64,000 nucleotides of DNA from an uncultured Marinobacterium sp. (GCA_947501565.1 CANMWJ010000017.1:1-64000), one strand, 5' to 3'. Shown: positions 8,445 through 19,671, counted from the first letter of the stretch. Notes: generated by a model not told the origin, from the sequence alone. Numbers and translations: made by a program.

Positions 8445-11267
8445 ATGGACAAGATACTGGTACGTGGCGCCCGCACCCACAACCTCAAGAATATCGATCT
8501 TGAGATTCCGCGGGACCAACTCATTGTTATCACCGGTCTGTCCGGCTCAGGCAAATCCTCTCTGGCGTTTGATACCCTCTATGCAGAGGGACAGCGCCGC
8601 TATGTGGAATCCTTATCCACCTACGCCCGCCAGTTCCTCTCCATGATGGAGAAACCGGATGTGGACCACATCGAAGGCCTGTCGCCTGCGATCTCCATCG
8701 AACAGAAGTCCACCTCCCACAACCCCCGCTCCACCGTCGGTACCATCACCGAGATCTACGACTACCTGCGATTGCTGTTTGCCCGCGCCGGTGAACCCCG
8801 CTGCCCCGACCACGATCTGCCTCTCGCAGCGCAGACTGTCAGCCAGATGGTTGATCAGGTACTTGAGCTGCCGGAAGGCAGCAAACTGATGCTGCTGGCA
8901 CCGGTTGTTCAGGGACGCAAGGGTGAGCACTTACACACCTTTAACGAGCTGCGTGCCAATGGTTTTGTCCGCGCACGCATTAACGGTATTGTCGTGGACC
9001 TTGATAGTGCCCCGGAGCTGGACAAAAACAAGAAACATAACATCGAAGCGGTGGTTGACCGATTCAAAGTGCGTGACGATCTGCAGATCCGTCTCGCCGA
9101 ATCTTTTGAAACGGCGCTGAACCTGACCGATGGTATCGCCAAGGTAGCCTGGATGGATGGTGATCAGGAGGATCTGATCTTCTCTGCCCGCTTCGCCTGC
9201 CCACAATGCGGACACAGCATTCAGGAGCTGGAACCGCGTATGTTCTCCTTTAACAACCCGCATGGGGCCTGTCCCTCCTGTGATGGTTTGGGGGTAAAGC
9301 AGTTCTTCGATCCCAACAAGGTTGTGCATGATGACAGCCTGACCCTGTCAGAAGGTGCGCTCCGAGGCTGGGACCGCCGCAGCCTCTATTACTTCCAGCA
9401 ACTCAAAGCCGTTGCGGAGCATTACGGCTTTACAGTGGATACACCTTTCCGCGACCTCTCGAAGAAACATCAGCAGATCATCCTGCACGGCAGCGGCAAG
9501 GACACCGTGCCGTTTAAGTACCTCAACGACCGCGGCGACATGATCAGCAAAGCTCACCCGTTTGAGGGTGTGTTGAACAACCTGGATCGCCGCTATCGCG
9601 AGACCGAATCCGAGATGGTACGTGAGGACCTGGCCAAGTATCTGAATATCCAGCCCTGCCCGTCATGTGAGGGCAGCCGATTGCGCCGCGACGCACGCCA
9701 CGTATTTATCGACGGCCAGACACTGCCGAAGATCGTAAAACTCCCTATCGGTGAGTGTTACCAGTACTTTGAGCAACTCAAGCTGCAAGGCAAACAGGGC
9801 GAGATCGCGGAGAAGATCCTTAAGGAGATCCGCCAGCGACTGAGCTTCCTCGTCAACGTTGGCCTGGATTACCTCTCTCTGGAGCGAAACGCGGAAACCC
9901 TCTCAGGCGGTGAAGCGCAGCGCATCCGCCTGGCCAGCCAGATTGGCGCGGGGTTGGTGGGCGTTATGTACATCCTCGACGAACCCTCCATCGGCCTGCA
10001 CCAGCGCGACAATGAACGCCTGCTGGGCACCCTCGAACATCTTCGAGACCTTGGCAATACCGTCATTGTCGTAGAACACGACGAGGATGCGATCCGCATG
10101 GCCGATTATCTGGTCGATATCGGGCCTGGTGCCGGTGTACACGGTGGTGAGGTTATCGCGCACGGTAAAGCCGCGGATGTGATGGCGTGCGAAGAGTCCC
10201 TCACCGGCCAGTACCTCTCAGGGACACGTAAGATTGACGTGCCCAAAGAGCGACACCCGGTCAATCGCGATAAGATGCTGACCCTCTCGGGCGCTACCGG
10301 AAACAACCTGAAAAATGTAACCCTTGAGGTTCCGGTCGGACTGTTCACCTGTATTACCGGCGTATCCGGTTCCGGTAAATCTACCCTGATCAACACAACG
10401 TTGTATCCGATCGCAGCGACCGAACTTAACCACGCCACCACCCTCGATGCCTCTCCTCACGACAAGGTTGAGGGTCTAAAACACTTCGATAAAGTGATCG
10501 ACATCGACCAGAGCCCGATTGGCCGTACGCCCCGCTCTAACCCGGCAACCTACACCGGTATCTTCACTCCCGTGCGAGAACTCTTTGCCGGTACCCAGGA
10601 AGCCCGTTCCCGTGGTTACAAACCGGGTCGCTTCAGCTTTAACGTTAAAGGTGGGCGCTGCGAAGCCTGTCAGGGTGACGGCGTGATCAAGGTGGAGATG
10701 CACTTCCTACCGGACGTATACGTACCTTGTGACGTGTGTAAGGGTAAACGCTACAACCGTGAAACCCTGGAGATCAAATATAAGGGCAAGAGCATCGACG
10801 AGGTGCTGGATATGACCATTGAGGAAGGGCGTGAGTTCTTCGATGTCATCCCGGCCCTGGCACGTCGCCTGCAGACGCTGATGGATGTGGGTCTGAGTTA
10901 TATCCGTCTGGGCCAAGCGGCCACCACGCTATCCGGCGGCGAGGCACAGCGTGTGAAGCTGGCGAAAGAGCTGTCCAAGCGCGACACCGGCAAAACGCTT
11001 TATATCCTGGACGAACCAACCACAGGCCTTCATTTCTACGATATCCAACAACTGTTAACCGTGCTTAATCGCCTGCGCGATCACGGCAATACCATCGTGG
11101 TAATCGAGCATAACCTGGATGTGATCAAAACAGCGGACTGGATCGTCGATCTGGGACCGGAGGGCGGTATTAATGGCGGTGAAATAATTGCCGCAGGAAC
11201 GCCTGAAGATGTGGCGTCCTGCACGCACTCACACACCGGGCGATTCCTCAAACCCATGCTTGGATAA
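8445..11267 (+). CDS. uvrA: excinuclease ABC subunit A (UvrA)
   Basis: UvrA is the damage-recognition ATPase of nucleotide excision repair. It forms a dimer that loads UvrB. At 940 residues it equals the E. coli length. It shows two ABC ATPase modules, with Walker A GLSGSGKS (31-38) and GVSGSGKS (639-646) and two LSGGEAQR signatures. One zinc site is at Cys252/255/276/279, and a second is in [10 protein letters not shown] and [10 protein letters not shown] (about 736-766). The ATG at 8445 has GGAGAG just upstream; a longer frame from 8412 is not supported. It is divergent from ssb and followed by its own terminator. Confidence 0.98.
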   Translation: MDKILVRGARTHNLKNIDLEIPRDQLIVITGLSGSGKSSLAFDTLYAEGQRRYVESLSTYARQFLSMMEKPDVDHIEGLSPAISIEQKSTSHNPRSTVGTITEIYDYLRLLFARAGEPRCPDHDLPLAAQTVSQMVDQVLELPEGSKLMLLAPVVQGRKGEHLHTFNELRANGFVRARINGIVVDLDSAPELDKNKKHNIEAVVDRFKVRDDLQIRLAESFETALNLTDGIAKVAWMDGDQEDLIFSARFACPQCGHSIQELEPRMFSFNNPHGACPSCDGLGVKQFFDPNKVVHDDSLTLSEGALRGWDRRSLYYFQQLKAVAEHYGFTVDTPFRDLSKKHQQIILHGSGKDTVPFKYLNDRGDMISKAHPFEGVLNNLDRRYRETESEMVREDLAKYLNIQPCPSCEGSRLRRDARHVFIDGQTLPKIVKLPIGECYQYFEQLKLQGKQGEIAEKILKEIRQRLSFLVNVGLDYLSLERNAETLSGGEAQRIRLASQIGAGLVGVMYILDEPSIGLHQRDNERLLGTLEHLRDLGNTVIVVEHDEDAIRMADYLVDIGPGAGVHGGEVIAHGKAADVMACEESLTGQYLSGTRKIDVPKERHPVNRDKMLTLSGATGNNLKNVTLEVPVGLFTCITGVSGSGKSTLINTTLYPIAATELNHATTLDASPHDKVEGLKHFDKVIDIDQSPIGRTPRSNPATYTGIFTPVRELFAGTQEARSRGYKPGRFSFNVKGGRCEACQGDGVIKVEMHFLPDVYVPCDVCKGKRYNRETLEIKYKGKSIDEVLDMTIEEGREFFDVIPALARRLQTLMDVGLSYIRLGQAATTLSGGEAQRVKLAKELSKRDTGKTLYILDEPTTGLHFYDIQQLLTVLNRLRDHGNTIVVIEHNLDVIKTADWIVDLGPEGGINGGEIIAAGTPEDVASCTHSHTGRFLKPMLG

Positions 11268-11298
11268 ACCAATCGCAACTTATCCACAGCGCCTCAAC

Positions 11299-11327
11299 AA
11301 AAAGGAGAGCATCAGCTCTCCTTTTTT
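11299..11327 (+). terminator. intrinsic terminator of uvrA
   Basis: AAAAAGGAGAGC pairs with GCTCTCCTTTTTT around a 4-nt loop. It lies 32 bp after the uvrA stop codon and has a T-run on the plus strand. Confidence 0.9.
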
Positions 11328-11415
11328 ATGCCGGAACCAAACGCAGGCATAATTAACCGACACACTGCGTCCTATCCACAGCTACTGGCGGCCCTACCAG
11401 CGAAATTCAGACAAT

Positions 11416-11444
11416 AAAAAACCCGGCGCTAAGGCCGGGTTTTT
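11416..11444 (-). terminator. intrinsic terminator of the alpha operon
   Basis: The stem CCCGGC / GCCGGG is flanked by A6 and T5 runs. On the minus strand it follows the rplQ stop codon by 17 bp and ends the rpsM-rpsK-rpsD-rpoA-rplQ transcript. The flanking A-run means it could also act on the plus strand. Confidence 0.88.
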
Positions 11445-11460
11445 CTAACCGAAACGGTGA

Positions 11461-11856
11461 TTAATCTTCAGAAGTATCTTCTACTGCTTCAGATGCTACC
11501 GGACGGTCAACCAGTTCTACGTATGCCATTGGCGCGTTGTCGCCAGGGCGGAAGCCACATTTCAGAATGCGAATGTAGCCACCTGGACGCTGCGCGTAGC
11601 GCGGGCCCAGTTCGTTGAACAGTTTACCAACAGCTACTTTGCTGCCAGTACGTGCAAATGCCAGACGGCGGTTTGCAACGGTATCGTTTTTAGCCAGAGT
11701 GATCAGTGGCTCAGCGTGGCGACGCAGTTCCTTTGCTTTGGGCAGAGTTGTTCTAATCAACTCATGCTCAAACAGGGACACTGCCATGTTCTTAAACATC
11801 GCTTTGCGGTGCGCACTGGTACGGCTAAATTTACGACCAGATTTACGATGACGCAT
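11461..11856 (-). CDS. rplQ: 50S ribosomal protein L17
   Basis: L17 binds 23S rRNA near the peptide exit region. The 131-residue protein starts [20 protein letters not shown], the family signature, and carries LPKAKELRR near residue 40. A short acidic tail (EAVEDTSED) extends beyond the conserved core. It is the last gene of the alpha operon, 40 bp after rpoA, and is followed by the operon terminator. Confidence 0.98.
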   Translation of the reverse strand: MRHRKSGRKFSRTSAHRKAMFKNMAVSLFEHELIRTTLPKAKELRRHAEPLITLAKNDTVANRRLAFARTGSKVAVGKLFNELGPRYAQRPGGYIRILKCGFRPGDNAPMAYVELVDRPVASEAVEDTSED

Positions 11857-11896
11857 GATTAAATCCTTACCAAACTAGTCAGTTCGAATCGCTGTA

Positions 11897-12901
11897 TCAA
11901 GACGCGACTTTATCGTCGTTCTTCAAGCTGGCTGGAGGCCAGTTTTCCAAACGCATACCAAGGGACAGACCTTTAGAGGCCAGCACGTCCTTGATCTCAG
12001 TCAGCGACTTCTTGCCCAAGTTCGGGGTCTTCAGCAGCTCAACCTCGGTACGCTGGATCAGGTCACCGATGTAGTAGATCTGCTCTGCTTTCAGGCAGTT
12101 GGCAGAACGTACAGTCAGTTCAAGGTCGTCTACCGGACGCAGCAGGATCGGATCGATCTCTGGCTCTTCCGGCTCTTCCTTCGCCTGATCAGCACCATCC
12201 TCCAGGTCAACAAATACAGCTAGCTGCTGCTGAAGGATTGTCGCTGCACGACGGATGCACTCTTCTGGATCGATTGTGCCGTTAGACTCAATGTCGATTA
12301 CCAGTTTGTCCAGATCGGTACGCTGTTCTACACGGGCGCTTTCCACCACGTAAGAAACACGACGTACCGGGCTGTAGGTTGCATCCAACTGCAGGCGACC
12401 AATAGCGCGAGTTTCGTCTTCCTCGGAAGTGCGTGCGTCTGCCGGCACATAGCCGCGACCGCGCTCAACACGCAACTGCATGTTGAGGCTTGCACCTTCG
12501 CTCAGGTGAGCAATGACGTGGTCCGGGTTCGCAACGTCGACATCCTGGTTCAGCTGGATATCGCCTGCGGTCACTGGACCTGCTTCGCTTTTGCTCAGTG
12601 TCAGTGTCACATCGTCGCCGTTGTGCAGCAGGATAGCGACACCTTTAAGGTTCAGGAGGATCTCTACGACATCTTCCTGAACGCCTTCTACAGTGCTGTA
12701 CTCATGCAGTACGCCTTCGATCTCTACTTCCGTTACGGCACAACCCGGCATGGAAGAGAGAAGGATACGGCGCAGTGCATTACCCAGCGTGTGGCCAAAA
12801 CCGCGCTCCAGTGGCTCGAGAGTCACTTTTGCACGTGTTTTGCTGATTTCCTGTACGTCAATGTGACGTGGGCTTAGAAACTCGTTTACCGAACGCTGCA
12901 T
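11897..12901 (-). CDS. rpoA: DNA-directed RNA polymerase subunit alpha
   Basis: The alpha dimer nucleates RNA polymerase assembly and contacts UP elements and activators through its C-terminal domain. In this 334-residue protein the N-terminal domain (about 1-235, with [20 protein letters not shown]) is joined by an acidic linker rich in EEPEEPE to a C-terminal domain with the helix-hairpin-helix block [18 protein letters not shown]. It sits between rpsD and rplQ as in other gammaproteobacteria. Confidence 0.99.
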   Translation of the reverse strand: MQRSVNEFLSPRHIDVQEISKTRAKVTLEPLERGFGHTLGNALRRILLSSMPGCAVTEVEIEGVLHEYSTVEGVQEDVVEILLNLKGVAILLHNGDDVTLTLSKSEAGPVTAGDIQLNQDVDVANPDHVIAHLSEGASLNMQLRVERGRGYVPADARTSEEDETRAIGRLQLDATYSPVRRVSYVVESARVEQRTDLDKLVIDIESNGTIDPEECIRRAATILQQQLAVFVDLEDGADQAKEEPEEPEIDPILLRPVDDLELTVRSANCLKAEQIYYIGDLIQRTEVELLKTPNLGKKSLTEIKDVLASKGLSLGMRLENWPPASLKNDDKVAS

Positions 12902-12927
12902 AGTTCCACCAATAAAGAGTTCAACAA

Positions 12928-13548
12928 TTACTTGGAGTACAACTCGACGATCAGGTGCTCATTGATGTCGGCAGACAGATCGCTACGCTCAGGAACGGCC
13001 TTGTAAGTACCTTCCATTTTGCCTGCGTCAACTTCTACCCACTCAACAGGAGCGCGCTGAGCTGCCAGATCCAGAGCGTTTTTGATACGCAGCTGGCTCT
13101 TAGCTTTTTCACGAACTGCTACCACATCGCCCGCCTGCACCTGGTAAGATGCAACGTTTACTACCTGACCGTTAACGGTGATAGAGCGGTGTGATACAAC
13201 CTGACGTGCTTCAGCGCGAGTTGCGCCAAAGCCCATACGGTATACAACGTTGTCCAGACGGCCTTCCAGAAGCTGCAGCAGGTTTTCACCGGTTGCACCT
13301 TTGCGACGAGCCGCTTCTTTGTAATACCCACGGAACTGACGTTCCAGTACACCGTACATACGACGTACTTTTTGTTTTTCGCGCAGCTGCAGGCCGTAGT
13401 CGGAAAGACGACCACGACGCGCACCGTGCATACCTGGAACAGTGTCAGCTTTACACTTGCTGTCCAGAGCACGAACACCGCTCTTCAAGAACAGGTCCGT
13501 ACCTTCACGGCGAGACAGCTTGCACTTTGGTCCTAAATAACGAGCCAT
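12928..13548 (-). CDS. rpsD: 30S ribosomal protein S4
   Basis: S4 is a primary 16S rRNA binder and, in E. coli, the translational repressor of the alpha operon. The 206 residues include the S4 RNA-binding domain ([15 protein letters not shown], then [12 protein letters not shown]). Only two cysteines are present in the N-terminal part, so this is the zinc-free form. A candidate S4-type pseudoknot is seen upstream of rpsM. Confidence 0.98.
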   Translation of the reverse strand: MARYLGPKCKLSRREGTDLFLKSGVRALDSKCKADTVPGMHGARRGRLSDYGLQLREKQKVRRMYGVLERQFRGYYKEAARRKGATGENLLQLLEGRLDNVVYRMGFGATRAEARQVVSHRSITVNGQVVNVASYQVQAGDVVAVREKAKSQLRIKNALDLAAQRAPVEWVEVDAGKMEGTYKAVPERSDLSADINEHLIVELYSK

Positions 13549-13563
13549 ATTACTGTCTCCGAA

Positions 13564-13953
13564 TTAAACGCGACGTTTCTTCGGCGGACGACAACCATTA
13601 TGAGGGATTGGCGTCACGTCGGTGATGTTAGCGATCTTGTAGCCACATGCGTTCAACGCACGTACTGCAGATTCGCGACCGGGTCCAGGACCCTTAACAA
13701 ATACGTCGAGGTTCTTCAGGCCATACTCAAGTGCGGCCTGACCAGCACGCTCAGCAGCAACCTGAGCGGCAAAAGGGGTGCTCTTACGGGAACCACGGAA
13801 GCCGGAGCCACCTGCAGTTGCCCATGACAGAGCGTTACCCTGACGATCAGTAATAGTGATGATCGTGTTGTTAAAAGAGGCGTGGATGTGGGCGAACCCG
13901 TCCGCTACCTGCTTTTTAACCTTCTTGCGTGTGCGATTACCTGGCTTAGCCAT
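13564..13953 (-). CDS. rpsK: 30S ribosomal protein S11
   Basis: S11 sits on the 30S platform beside the E-site mRNA path and the Shine-Dalgarno helix. The 129-residue protein has the family blocks [32 protein letters not shown] and the C-terminal [18 protein letters not shown]. It lies 25 bp after rpsM and 15 bp before rpsD. Confidence 0.98.
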   Translation of the reverse strand: MAKPGNRTRKKVKKQVADGFAHIHASFNNTIITITDRQGNALSWATAGGSGFRGSRKSTPFAAQVAAERAGQAALEYGLKNLDVFVKGPGPGRESAVRALNACGYKIANITDVTPIPHNGCRPPKKRRV

Positions 13954-13978
13954 ATTGGGAATTCCTATCGCTTACCAC

Positions 13979-14335
13979 TTACTTACGGATCGGCTTACGT
14001 GGACCTTTACGAGTGCGAGCATTAGTTTTGCTACGCTGTCCACGTACCGGGAGATTGCGGCGGTGACGAAGACCACGGAAACAACCAAGGTCCATCAGAC
14101 GCTTGATGTTCATAGAGACTTCGCGACGCAGATCGCCTTCTACTGTCAGCTTGGAAATTTCACCACGAACATTATCCAGCTGCTCATCAGAAAGGTCGGC
14201 GATCTTGGTGCTTGCAGCGATACCGCAAGCGTCGCAGATGCTCTGTGCAGTCGTGCGGCCAATCCCGTAAATGTAAGTCAGAGAAATTACCGCATGCTTA
14301 TTGTCAGGAATATTGACTCCAGCTATACGGGCCAT
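13979..14335 (-). CDS. rpsM: 30S ribosomal protein S13
   Basis: S13 lies in the 30S head and bridges the subunits and the P-site tRNA. The 118 residues begin [19 protein letters not shown] and contain the signature [15 protein letters not shown]. The start codon follows GGAG by 8 bp; that GGAG can be sequestered in the leader pseudoknot described separately. It is the first gene of the alpha operon. Confidence 0.98.
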   Translation of the reverse strand: MARIAGVNIPDNKHAVISLTYIYGIGRTTAQSICDACGIAASTKIADLSDEQLDNVRGEISKLTVEGDLRREVSMNIKRLMDLGCFRGLRHRRNLPVRGQRSKTNARTRKGPRKPIRK

Positions 14336-14343
14336 TCTAGTTA

Positions 14344-14393
14344 CTCCAATTGGGGTCCGGTCGCTCTCTAAAATTTGTTGGAGCTAGGGACCG
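14344..14393 (-). promoter_or_regulatory. candidate alpha-operon leader pseudoknot (S4 autoregulation)
   Basis: On the minus strand CGGTC (14393-14389) can pair with GACCG (14362-14358) and GCTC (14384-14381) with GAGC (14366-14363). CTCCAA (14383-14378), within that hairpin, is complementary to TTGGAG (14349-14344), which contains the rpsM Shine-Dalgarno. In E. coli S4 represses this operon through a pseudoknot covering the same position. The pairing is seen in the sequence; binding by S4 is inferred. Confidence 0.6.
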
Positions 14394-14422
14394 AAAATTC
14401 GTTAGTTCGTGGAAGGCGCGCA

Positions 14423-14451
14423 ATAATACACCCTGATCAAAAATAAATCAA
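14423..14451 (-). promoter_or_regulatory. sigma-70 promoter of the alpha operon
   Basis: On the minus strand TTGATT (14451-14446) and TATTAT (14428-14423) are separated by exactly 17 bp. A GC-rich discriminator GCGCGCC follows, typical of stringently controlled ribosomal promoters. It lies between rpmJ and rpsM. Confidence 0.75.
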
Positions 14452-14484
14452 GGCTACGCACCCTACACGTTTTGTGTCAGTGAA

Positions 14485-14601
14485 TTAACCCTGACGCTGT
14501 TTGTGACGCGGCTCTACTTTACAGATCACACGTACAGAACCGTTACGACGAACGATTTTGCAGTTACGGCAGATCTTCTTAACAGATGCACGTACTTTCA
14601 T
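14485..14601 (-). CDS. rpmJ: 50S ribosomal protein L36
   Basis: This 38-residue gene reads [14 protein letters not shown] at the start and ends EPRHKQRQG. The zinc ligands of the C+ form are present: CRNC (11-14), Cys27 and His32. L36 stabilises the 23S rRNA core. It is the last gene of the spc operon, 20 bp after secY, as in E. coli. The alpha promoter lies directly downstream. Confidence 0.96.
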   Translation of the reverse strand: MKVRASVKKICRNCKIVRRNGSVRVICKVEPRHKQRQG

Positions 14602-14621
14602 GATCTACTCCTTTGGTGTGC

Positions 14622-15950
14622 TTAGCGCATCATTCCTGCGCCGCCACCCTTGAGATTAGATTTTTTCATCAGCGATTCGTACTGATGCGACATCAGATGC
14701 GACTGCACCTGCGCCATGAAGTCCATTACTACGACTACGACGATCAGCAGAGAGGTACCACCGAAATAGAACGGTACGTTCCAAGCCACCACCAGGAACT
14801 GTGGCATAAGAGACACAGCGGCGATGTACAAAGCACCGAACAAAGTCAGACGGCTCAGCACGGTATCAATGTAACGTGCTGACTGCTCCCCTGGACGAAT
14901 CCCTGGAATAAAGGCACCTGATTTCTTCAGGTTATCTGCCACATCACGTGGATTGAAAACAATCGCCGTGTAGAAGTAGCAGAAAAATACAATAGCGGAA
15001 GCAAACAGCAGGATGTACAGCGGCTGACCTGGGCCAAGCGCTAGAGCGACATCCTGAAGCCATTCCATACCTTCAGACTGGCCAAACCATTGGCCGATGG
15101 AGGCAGGGAACAGCAGAATGCTGGACGCAAAGATCGGCGGAATCACACCAGCCATATTGACCTTCAGAGGAAGGTGGCTAGTCTGCGCCGCATAAACGCG
15201 ACGACCCTGCTGACGTTTTGCATAGTTGATGGTAATGCGACGCTGGCCGCGTTCCATGAACACAACAAAACCGACAGTAGCTACCGCCATCACAGCGATG
15301 GCAAGCAGCGCCAGAATGTTCAGATCACCCTGACGCGCTGCTTCAAAGGACTGACCGATTGCACCTGGCAATCCAGCCACGATACCAGCGAAGATCAGAA
15401 TCGAGATACCGTTGCCGATACCACGTTCGGTTACCTGCTCACCCAGCCACATCAGGAAGACCGCACCGGCAACCAATGTCACAACCGCTACAAAGTAGAA
15501 GCTGGCATCAGCGCTGAACGCAACGCCCTGGTTGGCAAGGCCAACGGCCATACCGAAAGATTGAACAGTCGCAAGCAGTACGGTGCCGTAGCGGGTGTAC
15601 TGGTTAATCTTGCGTCGTCCTGACTCACCTTCTTTTTTCAGTGCTTCCAGCGTTGGGCTAACCACTGTCATCAGCTGCATGATAATGGATGCAGAGATGT
15701 AGGGCATGATACCCAGTGCGAGGATACTCATTCGTTCCAACGCACCACCGGAGAACATGTTGAAGAGACTCAGGATTGTTCCCTGATTCTGATCGAACAG
15801 CGCAGCCAGACGATCTGGGTTGATACCTGGTACAGGGATGTGTGCCCCGATGCGGTATACAACGATCGCCAGAACAACGAACAGCAAACGAGATTTCAGC
15901 TCGCCGAGTCCGCTCTGGTTGCCTGCTGGTACTGGTCCTTGCTTAGCCAT
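14622..15950 (-). CDS. secY: preprotein translocase subunit SecY
   Basis: SecY is the protein-conducting channel of the Sec translocon. The 442 residues contain ten hydrophobic segments. Blocks seen include [20 protein letters not shown] near the plug and [13 protein letters not shown] in a cytosolic loop; the tail is basic (SNLKGGG). The start codon follows the rplO stop directly, with no gap, so translation is likely coupled. secE, its partner, lies in the nusG operon of this window. Confidence 0.98.
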   Translation of the reverse strand: MAKQGPVPAGNQSGLGELKSRLLFVVLAIVVYRIGAHIPVPGINPDRLAALFDQNQGTILSLFNMFSGGALERMSILALGIMPYISASIIMQLMTVVSPTLEALKKEGESGRRKINQYTRYGTVLLATVQSFGMAVGLANQGVAFSADASFYFVAVVTLVAGAVFLMWLGEQVTERGIGNGISILIFAGIVAGLPGAIGQSFEAARQGDLNILALLAIAVMAVATVGFVVFMERGQRRITINYAKRQQGRRVYAAQTSHLPLKVNMAGVIPPIFASSILLFPASIGQWFGQSEGMEWLQDVALALGPGQPLYILLFASAIVFFCYFYTAIVFNPRDVADNLKKSGAFIPGIRPGEQSARYIDTVLSRLTLFGALYIAAVSLMPQFLVVAWNVPFYFGGTSLLIVVVVVMDFMAQVQSHLMSHQYESLMKKSNLKGGGAGMMR

Positions 15951-16385
15951 TTACGCCTCGACTTTGCCGCCTGCAGCTTCGATTGCAGCCTGTGCACCTT
16001 TGGTCACTTTCAGACCTTTAACGGTGACAGCTTTGTTGATCTCGCCAGACAGGATCACCTTAGCAACTTTAATTTCTTGCTTGATGATGTCTGCTTCTTT
16101 CAGCGCAGCCAGATCAACGACTTCAGCATTTACTTTTGCCAGTTCGTTCAGACGAATCTCAGCAACGTAACGTGCTTTACGAGAGATAAAACCAAATTTT
16201 GGCAGACGACGCTGCAAAGGCATCTGACCGCCTTCAAAACCTGGTTTTACAGAACCGCCGGAGCGGGATTTCTGACCTTTGTGACCACGGCCACCAGTCT
16301 TACCCAGGCCGGAACCGATACCACGACCGACGCGCTTAGCTGCCGGTTTAGATCCTTCCGCTGGGCTCAGAGTGTTCAGACGCAT
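15951..16385 (-). CDS. rplO: 50S ribosomal protein L15
   Basis: L15 is a late-assembly protein with a long N-terminal extension that penetrates 23S rRNA. The 144 residues begin [20 protein letters not shown] and contain a Gly/Arg-rich stretch, [20 protein letters not shown]. The gene sits in the usual rpmD-rplO-secY order. Confidence 0.98.
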   Translation of the reverse strand: MRLNTLSPAEGSKPAAKRVGRGIGSGLGKTGGRGHKGQKSRSGGSVKPGFEGGQMPLQRRLPKFGFISRKARYVAEIRLNELAKVNAEVVDLAALKEADIIKQEIKVAKVILSGEINKAVTVKGLKVTKGAQAAIEAAGGKVEA

Positions 16386-16399
16386 GTGACGAACTCCCC

Positions 16400-16582
16400 T
16401 TACTCGCCTTCTACACGTAGCATGTAGTTGACTTTGTTAATCATGCCACGGACAGACGGAGTGTCTTCCAGTTCTACAGTGTGGCCGATGCGACGCAGAC
16501 CCAGACCTTTGATGCACAGTTTGTGCTTAGGCAGGATACCGATAGGGCTACGTACCAGCGTTACTTTAACAGTGTTAGCCAT
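16400..16582 (-). CDS. rpmD: 50S ribosomal protein L30
   Basis: L30 is a small protein, here 60 residues, which binds 23S rRNA near L5 and 5S rRNA. It contains [15 protein letters not shown] and [20 protein letters not shown], the family pattern. It lies 6 bp after rpsE and 14 bp before rplO. Confidence 0.97.
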   Translation of the reverse strand: MANTVKVTLVRSPIGILPKHKLCIKGLGLRRIGHTVELEDTPSVRGMINKVNYMLRVEGE

Positions 16583-16588
16583 GTTCGA

Positions 16589-17089
16589 TTACCCCAGGAT
16601 TTCGTCTACGGACTTGCCACGCTTAGCCGCTACATCTTCCGGAGATTTCATTGCAGCCAGACCTTTGATGGTCGCGCGAACAACGTTTACCGGGTTAGTA
16701 GAGCCGTAGCATTTAGCCAATACGTTGTGTACACCTGCCAGTTCCAGTACGGAACGCATTGCACCACCTGCGATTACACCAGTACCCTGGGAAGCAGGCT
16801 GCATGTATACCTTGGAAGCACCGTGACGTGCTTTCACAGGGTACTGCAGAGTGTCACCGTTCAGTTCAACCTGAACCATGTTGCGACGCGCCTGATCCAT
16901 TGCTTTCTGGATAGCAACAGGTACTTCGCGTGCTTTACCACGACCGAAACCTACGCGGCCGTTGCCGTCGCCAACTACAGTCAGTGCGGTGAAGCCGAAG
17001 ATACGACCACCCTTAACCACTTTAGCGACGCGGTTAACCTGAACCAGCTTCTCCTGCAGGTCACCGTCTTTCTGTTCGTGATTTGCCAT
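16589..17089 (-). CDS. rpsE: 30S ribosomal protein S5
   Basis: S5 contributes to decoding fidelity and to mRNA unwinding at the 30S entry channel. The 166 residues contain the double-stranded RNA-binding-like domain ([20 protein letters not shown]) and the family block [19 protein letters not shown]. The loop altered in spectinomycin-resistant mutants (GKAREVP region) looks normal. Confidence 0.98.
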   Translation of the reverse strand: MANHEQKDGDLQEKLVQVNRVAKVVKGGRIFGFTALTVVGDGNGRVGFGRGKAREVPVAIQKAMDQARRNMVQVELNGDTLQYPVKARHGASKVYMQPASQGTGVIAGGAMRSVLELAGVHNVLAKCYGSTNPVNVVRATIKGLAAMKSPEDVAAKRGKSVDEILG

Positions 17090-17100
17090 TTTCGACCCCT

Positions 17101-17451
17101 TTAGAATTCCAGGCCGCCTTCACGGGCTGCGTCAGCGAGCGCTTTAACACGGCCATGGTATTTAAAACCAGAGCGGTCAAAAGCAACCTTAGTAACACCG
17201 GCTTCCTTCGCGCGGGACGCGATCAGCTCACCTACTTTCTGAGCAGCGGAAACGTTACCGGTAGTGGATTCACGCAGTTCTTTCTCTACTGTGGAAGCAG
17301 CCGCAACAACGGTACCGCCATCAGCAGTGATAACCTGCGCGTAGATGTGACGCGGCGTGCGGTTTACGCACAGACGCGCAGCACCCAGCTCACGCATTTT
17401 CAGGCGAGAACGGCGCGCACGACGAATACGAGCTTGTTTCTTAGCGTTCAT
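17101..17451 (-). CDS. rplR: 50S ribosomal protein L18
   Basis: L18 binds 5S rRNA and joins it to the large subunit. The protein has 116 residues with a basic N terminus ([18 protein letters not shown]) and the block [20 protein letters not shown] near the C terminus. The order rplF-rplR-rpsE is standard. Confidence 0.98.
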   Translation of the reverse strand: MNAKKQARIRRARRSRLKMRELGAARLCVNRTPRHIYAQVITADGGTVVAAASTVEKELRESTTGNVSAAQKVGELIASRAKEAGVTKVAFDRSGFKYHGRVKALADAAREGGLEF

Positions 17452-17464
17452 GATTCTGCCCTAC

Positions 17465-17998
17465 TTACTTTTTCTTCGCTTCTTTACGGCGAACATATTC
17501 ATCAGCGTAGCGAACACCTTTGCCTTTGTAAGGCTCTGGTGGACGGAAGCCACGCACCTCAGCTGCAACCTGACCAACAACCTGCTTATCGTTACCGCTG
17601 ATAACTACAGTTGTCTGGCCCTGAACTTCAGCTGTGACGCCTTCAGGCAGCTCATAATCGATTGGGTGAGAGAAACCCAGAGACAGGTTCAGCGTGTTGC
17701 CTTTAACAGCAGCACGGTAACCAACACCCTGCAGCAGCAGAGTTTTCTTGAAGCCTTCGCTTACACCAACAACCATGTTGTTGATCAGCGCGCGGCTGGT
17801 ACCTGCCAGCGCGGTAGCCTGCTTGGAGCCGTCACGGCCGCCAAAAGTCAGACCAGCTTCGCTCTGCTGGATCTCAACGGACTGATGAACATCAAAGCTC
17901 AGCTGACCGTTTTTACCTTTTACATTGACTGTCTGGCCGTCGATTTTCAGCTCAACACCTGCCGGTACAGCAATCGGGTTCTTCGCAATACGAGACAT
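17465..17998 (-). CDS. rplF: 50S ribosomal protein L6
   Basis: L6 lies at the base of the L7/L12 stalk near the sarcin-ricin loop. The 177 residues form two copies of the L6 fold. The family signature [14 protein letters not shown] is near the C terminus, followed by a basic tail ending KKK. Confidence 0.98.
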   Translation of the reverse strand: MSRIAKNPIAVPAGVELKIDGQTVNVKGKNGQLSFDVHQSVEIQQSEAGLTFGGRDGSKQATALAGTSRALINNMVVGVSEGFKKTLLLQGVGYRAAVKGNTLNLSLGFSHPIDYELPEGVTAEVQGQTTVVISGNDKQVVGQVAAEVRGFRPPEPYKGKGVRYADEYVRRKEAKKK

Positions 17999-18009
17999 TG
18001 GATAACCTC

Positions 18010-18402
18010 TTAGAATACCGTGCAGATAACTTCGCCACCGACACCCGCAGAACGTGCTGCGCGATCAGTCATGACACCTTTACTGGTAGAGACGATAGCT
18101 ACGCCCAGACCGCCAGAAACTTTTGGCAGGTCGCCTGCTCCTTTATAGATGCGCAGGCCAGGACGGCTCACTCGTTTGATCTCTTCGATAACCGGCTTAC
18201 CTTCGAAGTATTTCAGCTCTACGGTCAGAACAGGCTTAGCGCTTTCTTCAACTGCGAAGTCAGCGATGTAACCTTCGTCCTTCAGGACCTTAGCAACGGA
18301 AACCTTCATTTTGGAAGACGGCATGGATACGGCCTGCTTTTCAGCCATGTGACCGTTGCGAATACGGGTGAACATATCCGCGAGTGTATCTTGCATGCTC
18401 AT
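18010..18402 (-). CDS. rpsH: 30S ribosomal protein S8
   Basis: S8 binds helix 21 of 16S rRNA and in E. coli represses the spc operon by binding its mRNA. The 130 residues contain the C-terminal signature [20 protein letters not shown]. The 83-bp gap before it is unusually long for this operon and holds a strong hairpin (18426-18463). Confidence 0.98.
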   Translation of the reverse strand: MSMQDTLADMFTRIRNGHMAEKQAVSMPSSKMKVSVAKVLKDEGYIADFAVEESAKPVLTVELKYFEGKPVIEEIKRVSRPGLRIYKGAGDLPKVSGGLGVAIVSTSKGVMTDRAARSAGVGGEVICTVF

Positions 18403-18425
18403 GCTTTTTACTTCCTCGTTGTGCA

Positions 18426-18463
18426 GCGCGACGCGGTAGCCTGTTAGGCCCAGACCGTCGCGC
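18426..18463 (-). other. strong intercistronic hairpin between rpsN and rpsH
   Basis: An 8-bp perfect stem GCGCGACG / CGTCGCGC encloses an inner GCCT / AGGC helix. No T-run follows, so it is not a terminator. It could be a processing site, an mRNA-stabilising element or a repressor-binding site; S8 encoded directly downstream is an obvious candidate, but this is not shown. Confidence 0.5.
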
Positions 18464-18485
18464 TTACCATGGGACTACCTGGTGA

Positions 18486-18791
18486 TTACCAGGAAGCCTT
18501 CTTCAGACCCGGCACGTCACCGCGCATAGCGGCTTCACGTAGCTGGTTACGGCACAGGCCAAACTTGCGGTAAACCGCGTGTGGACGACCTGTAACCTGA
18601 CAGCGACGCTGACGGCGAACCGGGCTAGCGTCACGCGGCAATTTCTGCAGCGCAACCTGTGCGTCCCAGCGCTCATCTTCAGATGCTTCAACGCTGTTGA
18701 TAATCGCTTTCAGTGCTGCACGCTTTTCAGCGTACTTAGCGATCTGCTTTGCACGCTTAGCTTCGCGTGCCTTCATAGATTCTTTAGCCAT
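18486..18791 (-). CDS. rpsN: 30S ribosomal protein S14
   Basis: S14 lies in the 30S head next to S3 and S10. The 101-residue form lacks the CXXC pairs of the zinc-binding paralogue and is therefore the long, zinc-independent (C-) type. The block [20 protein letters not shown] is typical. It sits between rplE and rpsH. Confidence 0.98.
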   Translation of the reverse strand: MAKESMKAREAKRAKQIAKYAEKRAALKAIINSVEASEDERWDAQVALQKLPRDASPVRRQRRCQVTGRPHAVYRKFGLCRNQLREAAMRGDVPGLKKASW

Positions 18792-18803
18792 GATATACCC
18801 CTA

Positions 18804-19343
18804 TCACTTCTTGAATGGGAAGCCTAGGGCAGCCAGCAGGGCACGACCCTCGTCATTAGTCTGAGCAGTGGTGGTAACGGTGATGTCCATACCACGCAGT
18901 TTATCTACCTTGTCGTAATCGATCTCAGGGAAGATGATCTGCTCTTTAACACCCATGCTGTAGTTACCACGGCCGTCGAAAGATTTCGGGTTCAGACCAC
19001 GGAAGTCACGGATACGTGGGATAGAGATATCTACCAGACGATCCAGGAATTCCCACATACGCGCGCCGCGCAGGGTAACTTTACAACCGATCGGCCAGCC
19101 TTCACGTACTTTGAAGCCTGCGATGGATTTACGAGCCAGTGTAACAACCGGCTTCTGACCAGCGATCTTGGTCATGTCTGCAACTGCGTTGTCCAGCAGT
19201 TTCTTGTCGCCCAGTGCTTCACCAACACCCATGTTCAGAGTGATTTTGGTGATGCGAGGGACAGCCATGATGTTAGGGCTGTTCAGTTCTTCTTTCAGCT
19301 GCTGCTGAACGGAGTCTTTATAAAGCGCTTTCAATCTAGACAT
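18804..19343 (-). CDS. rplE: 50S ribosomal protein L5
   Basis: L5 binds 5S rRNA and contacts the P-site tRNA through its loop. The 179 residues include [18 protein letters not shown] and [20 protein letters not shown]. The gene follows rplX by 13 bp. Confidence 0.98.
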   Translation of the reverse strand: MSRLKALYKDSVQQQLKEELNSPNIMAVPRITKITLNMGVGEALGDKKLLDNAVADMTKIAGQKPVVTLARKSIAGFKVREGWPIGCKVTLRGARMWEFLDRLVDISIPRIRDFRGLNPKSFDGRGNYSMGVKEQIIFPEIDYDKVDKLRGMDITVTTTAQTNDEGRALLAALGFPFKK

Positions 19344-19356
19344 ATCATCAACCCCC

Positions 19357-19671
19357 TTAGCTGATCACTTCGCCAGTGGACTTGAAGATGCGAGCCTTAG
19401 TGCCGTCTTCAAGAGTCTTGAAGCCTACACGGTCGCCCTTACCAGTCTGTGGGTTGAAGATAGCAACGTTGGAAACAGCCAGAGCTGCTTCTTTCTCTAC
19501 GATGCCACCTGGCTTACCCATCATTGGGTTAGGCTTGGTGTGTTTCTTCACCATGTTGATGCCGGAAACGACTACTTTGTCGTTATCCAGGACAGTCATG
19601 ACTTTGCCACGTTTGCCCTTGTCTTTTCCTGCAATGACGATCACTTCGTCGTCACGTCTGATCTTACGCAT
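19357..19671 (-). CDS. rplX: 50S ribosomal protein L24
   Basis: L24 is an assembly-initiator protein that binds the 5' domain of 23S rRNA. The 104 residues carry the KOW motif [17 protein letters not shown] at the N terminus. A 96-bp gap with a hairpin separates it from rplN, longer than usual in this operon. Confidence 0.98.
   Translation of the reverse strand: MRKIRRDDEVIVIAGKDKGKRGKVMTVLDNDKVVVSGINMVKKHTKPNPMMGKPGGIVEKEAALAVSNVAIFNPQTGKGDRVGFKTLEDGTKARIFKSTGEVIS

Noticed and set aside
11280..11460. Small gene between uvrA and rplQ
   Set aside because: The interval holds two terminators and no frame with a ribosome-binding site.
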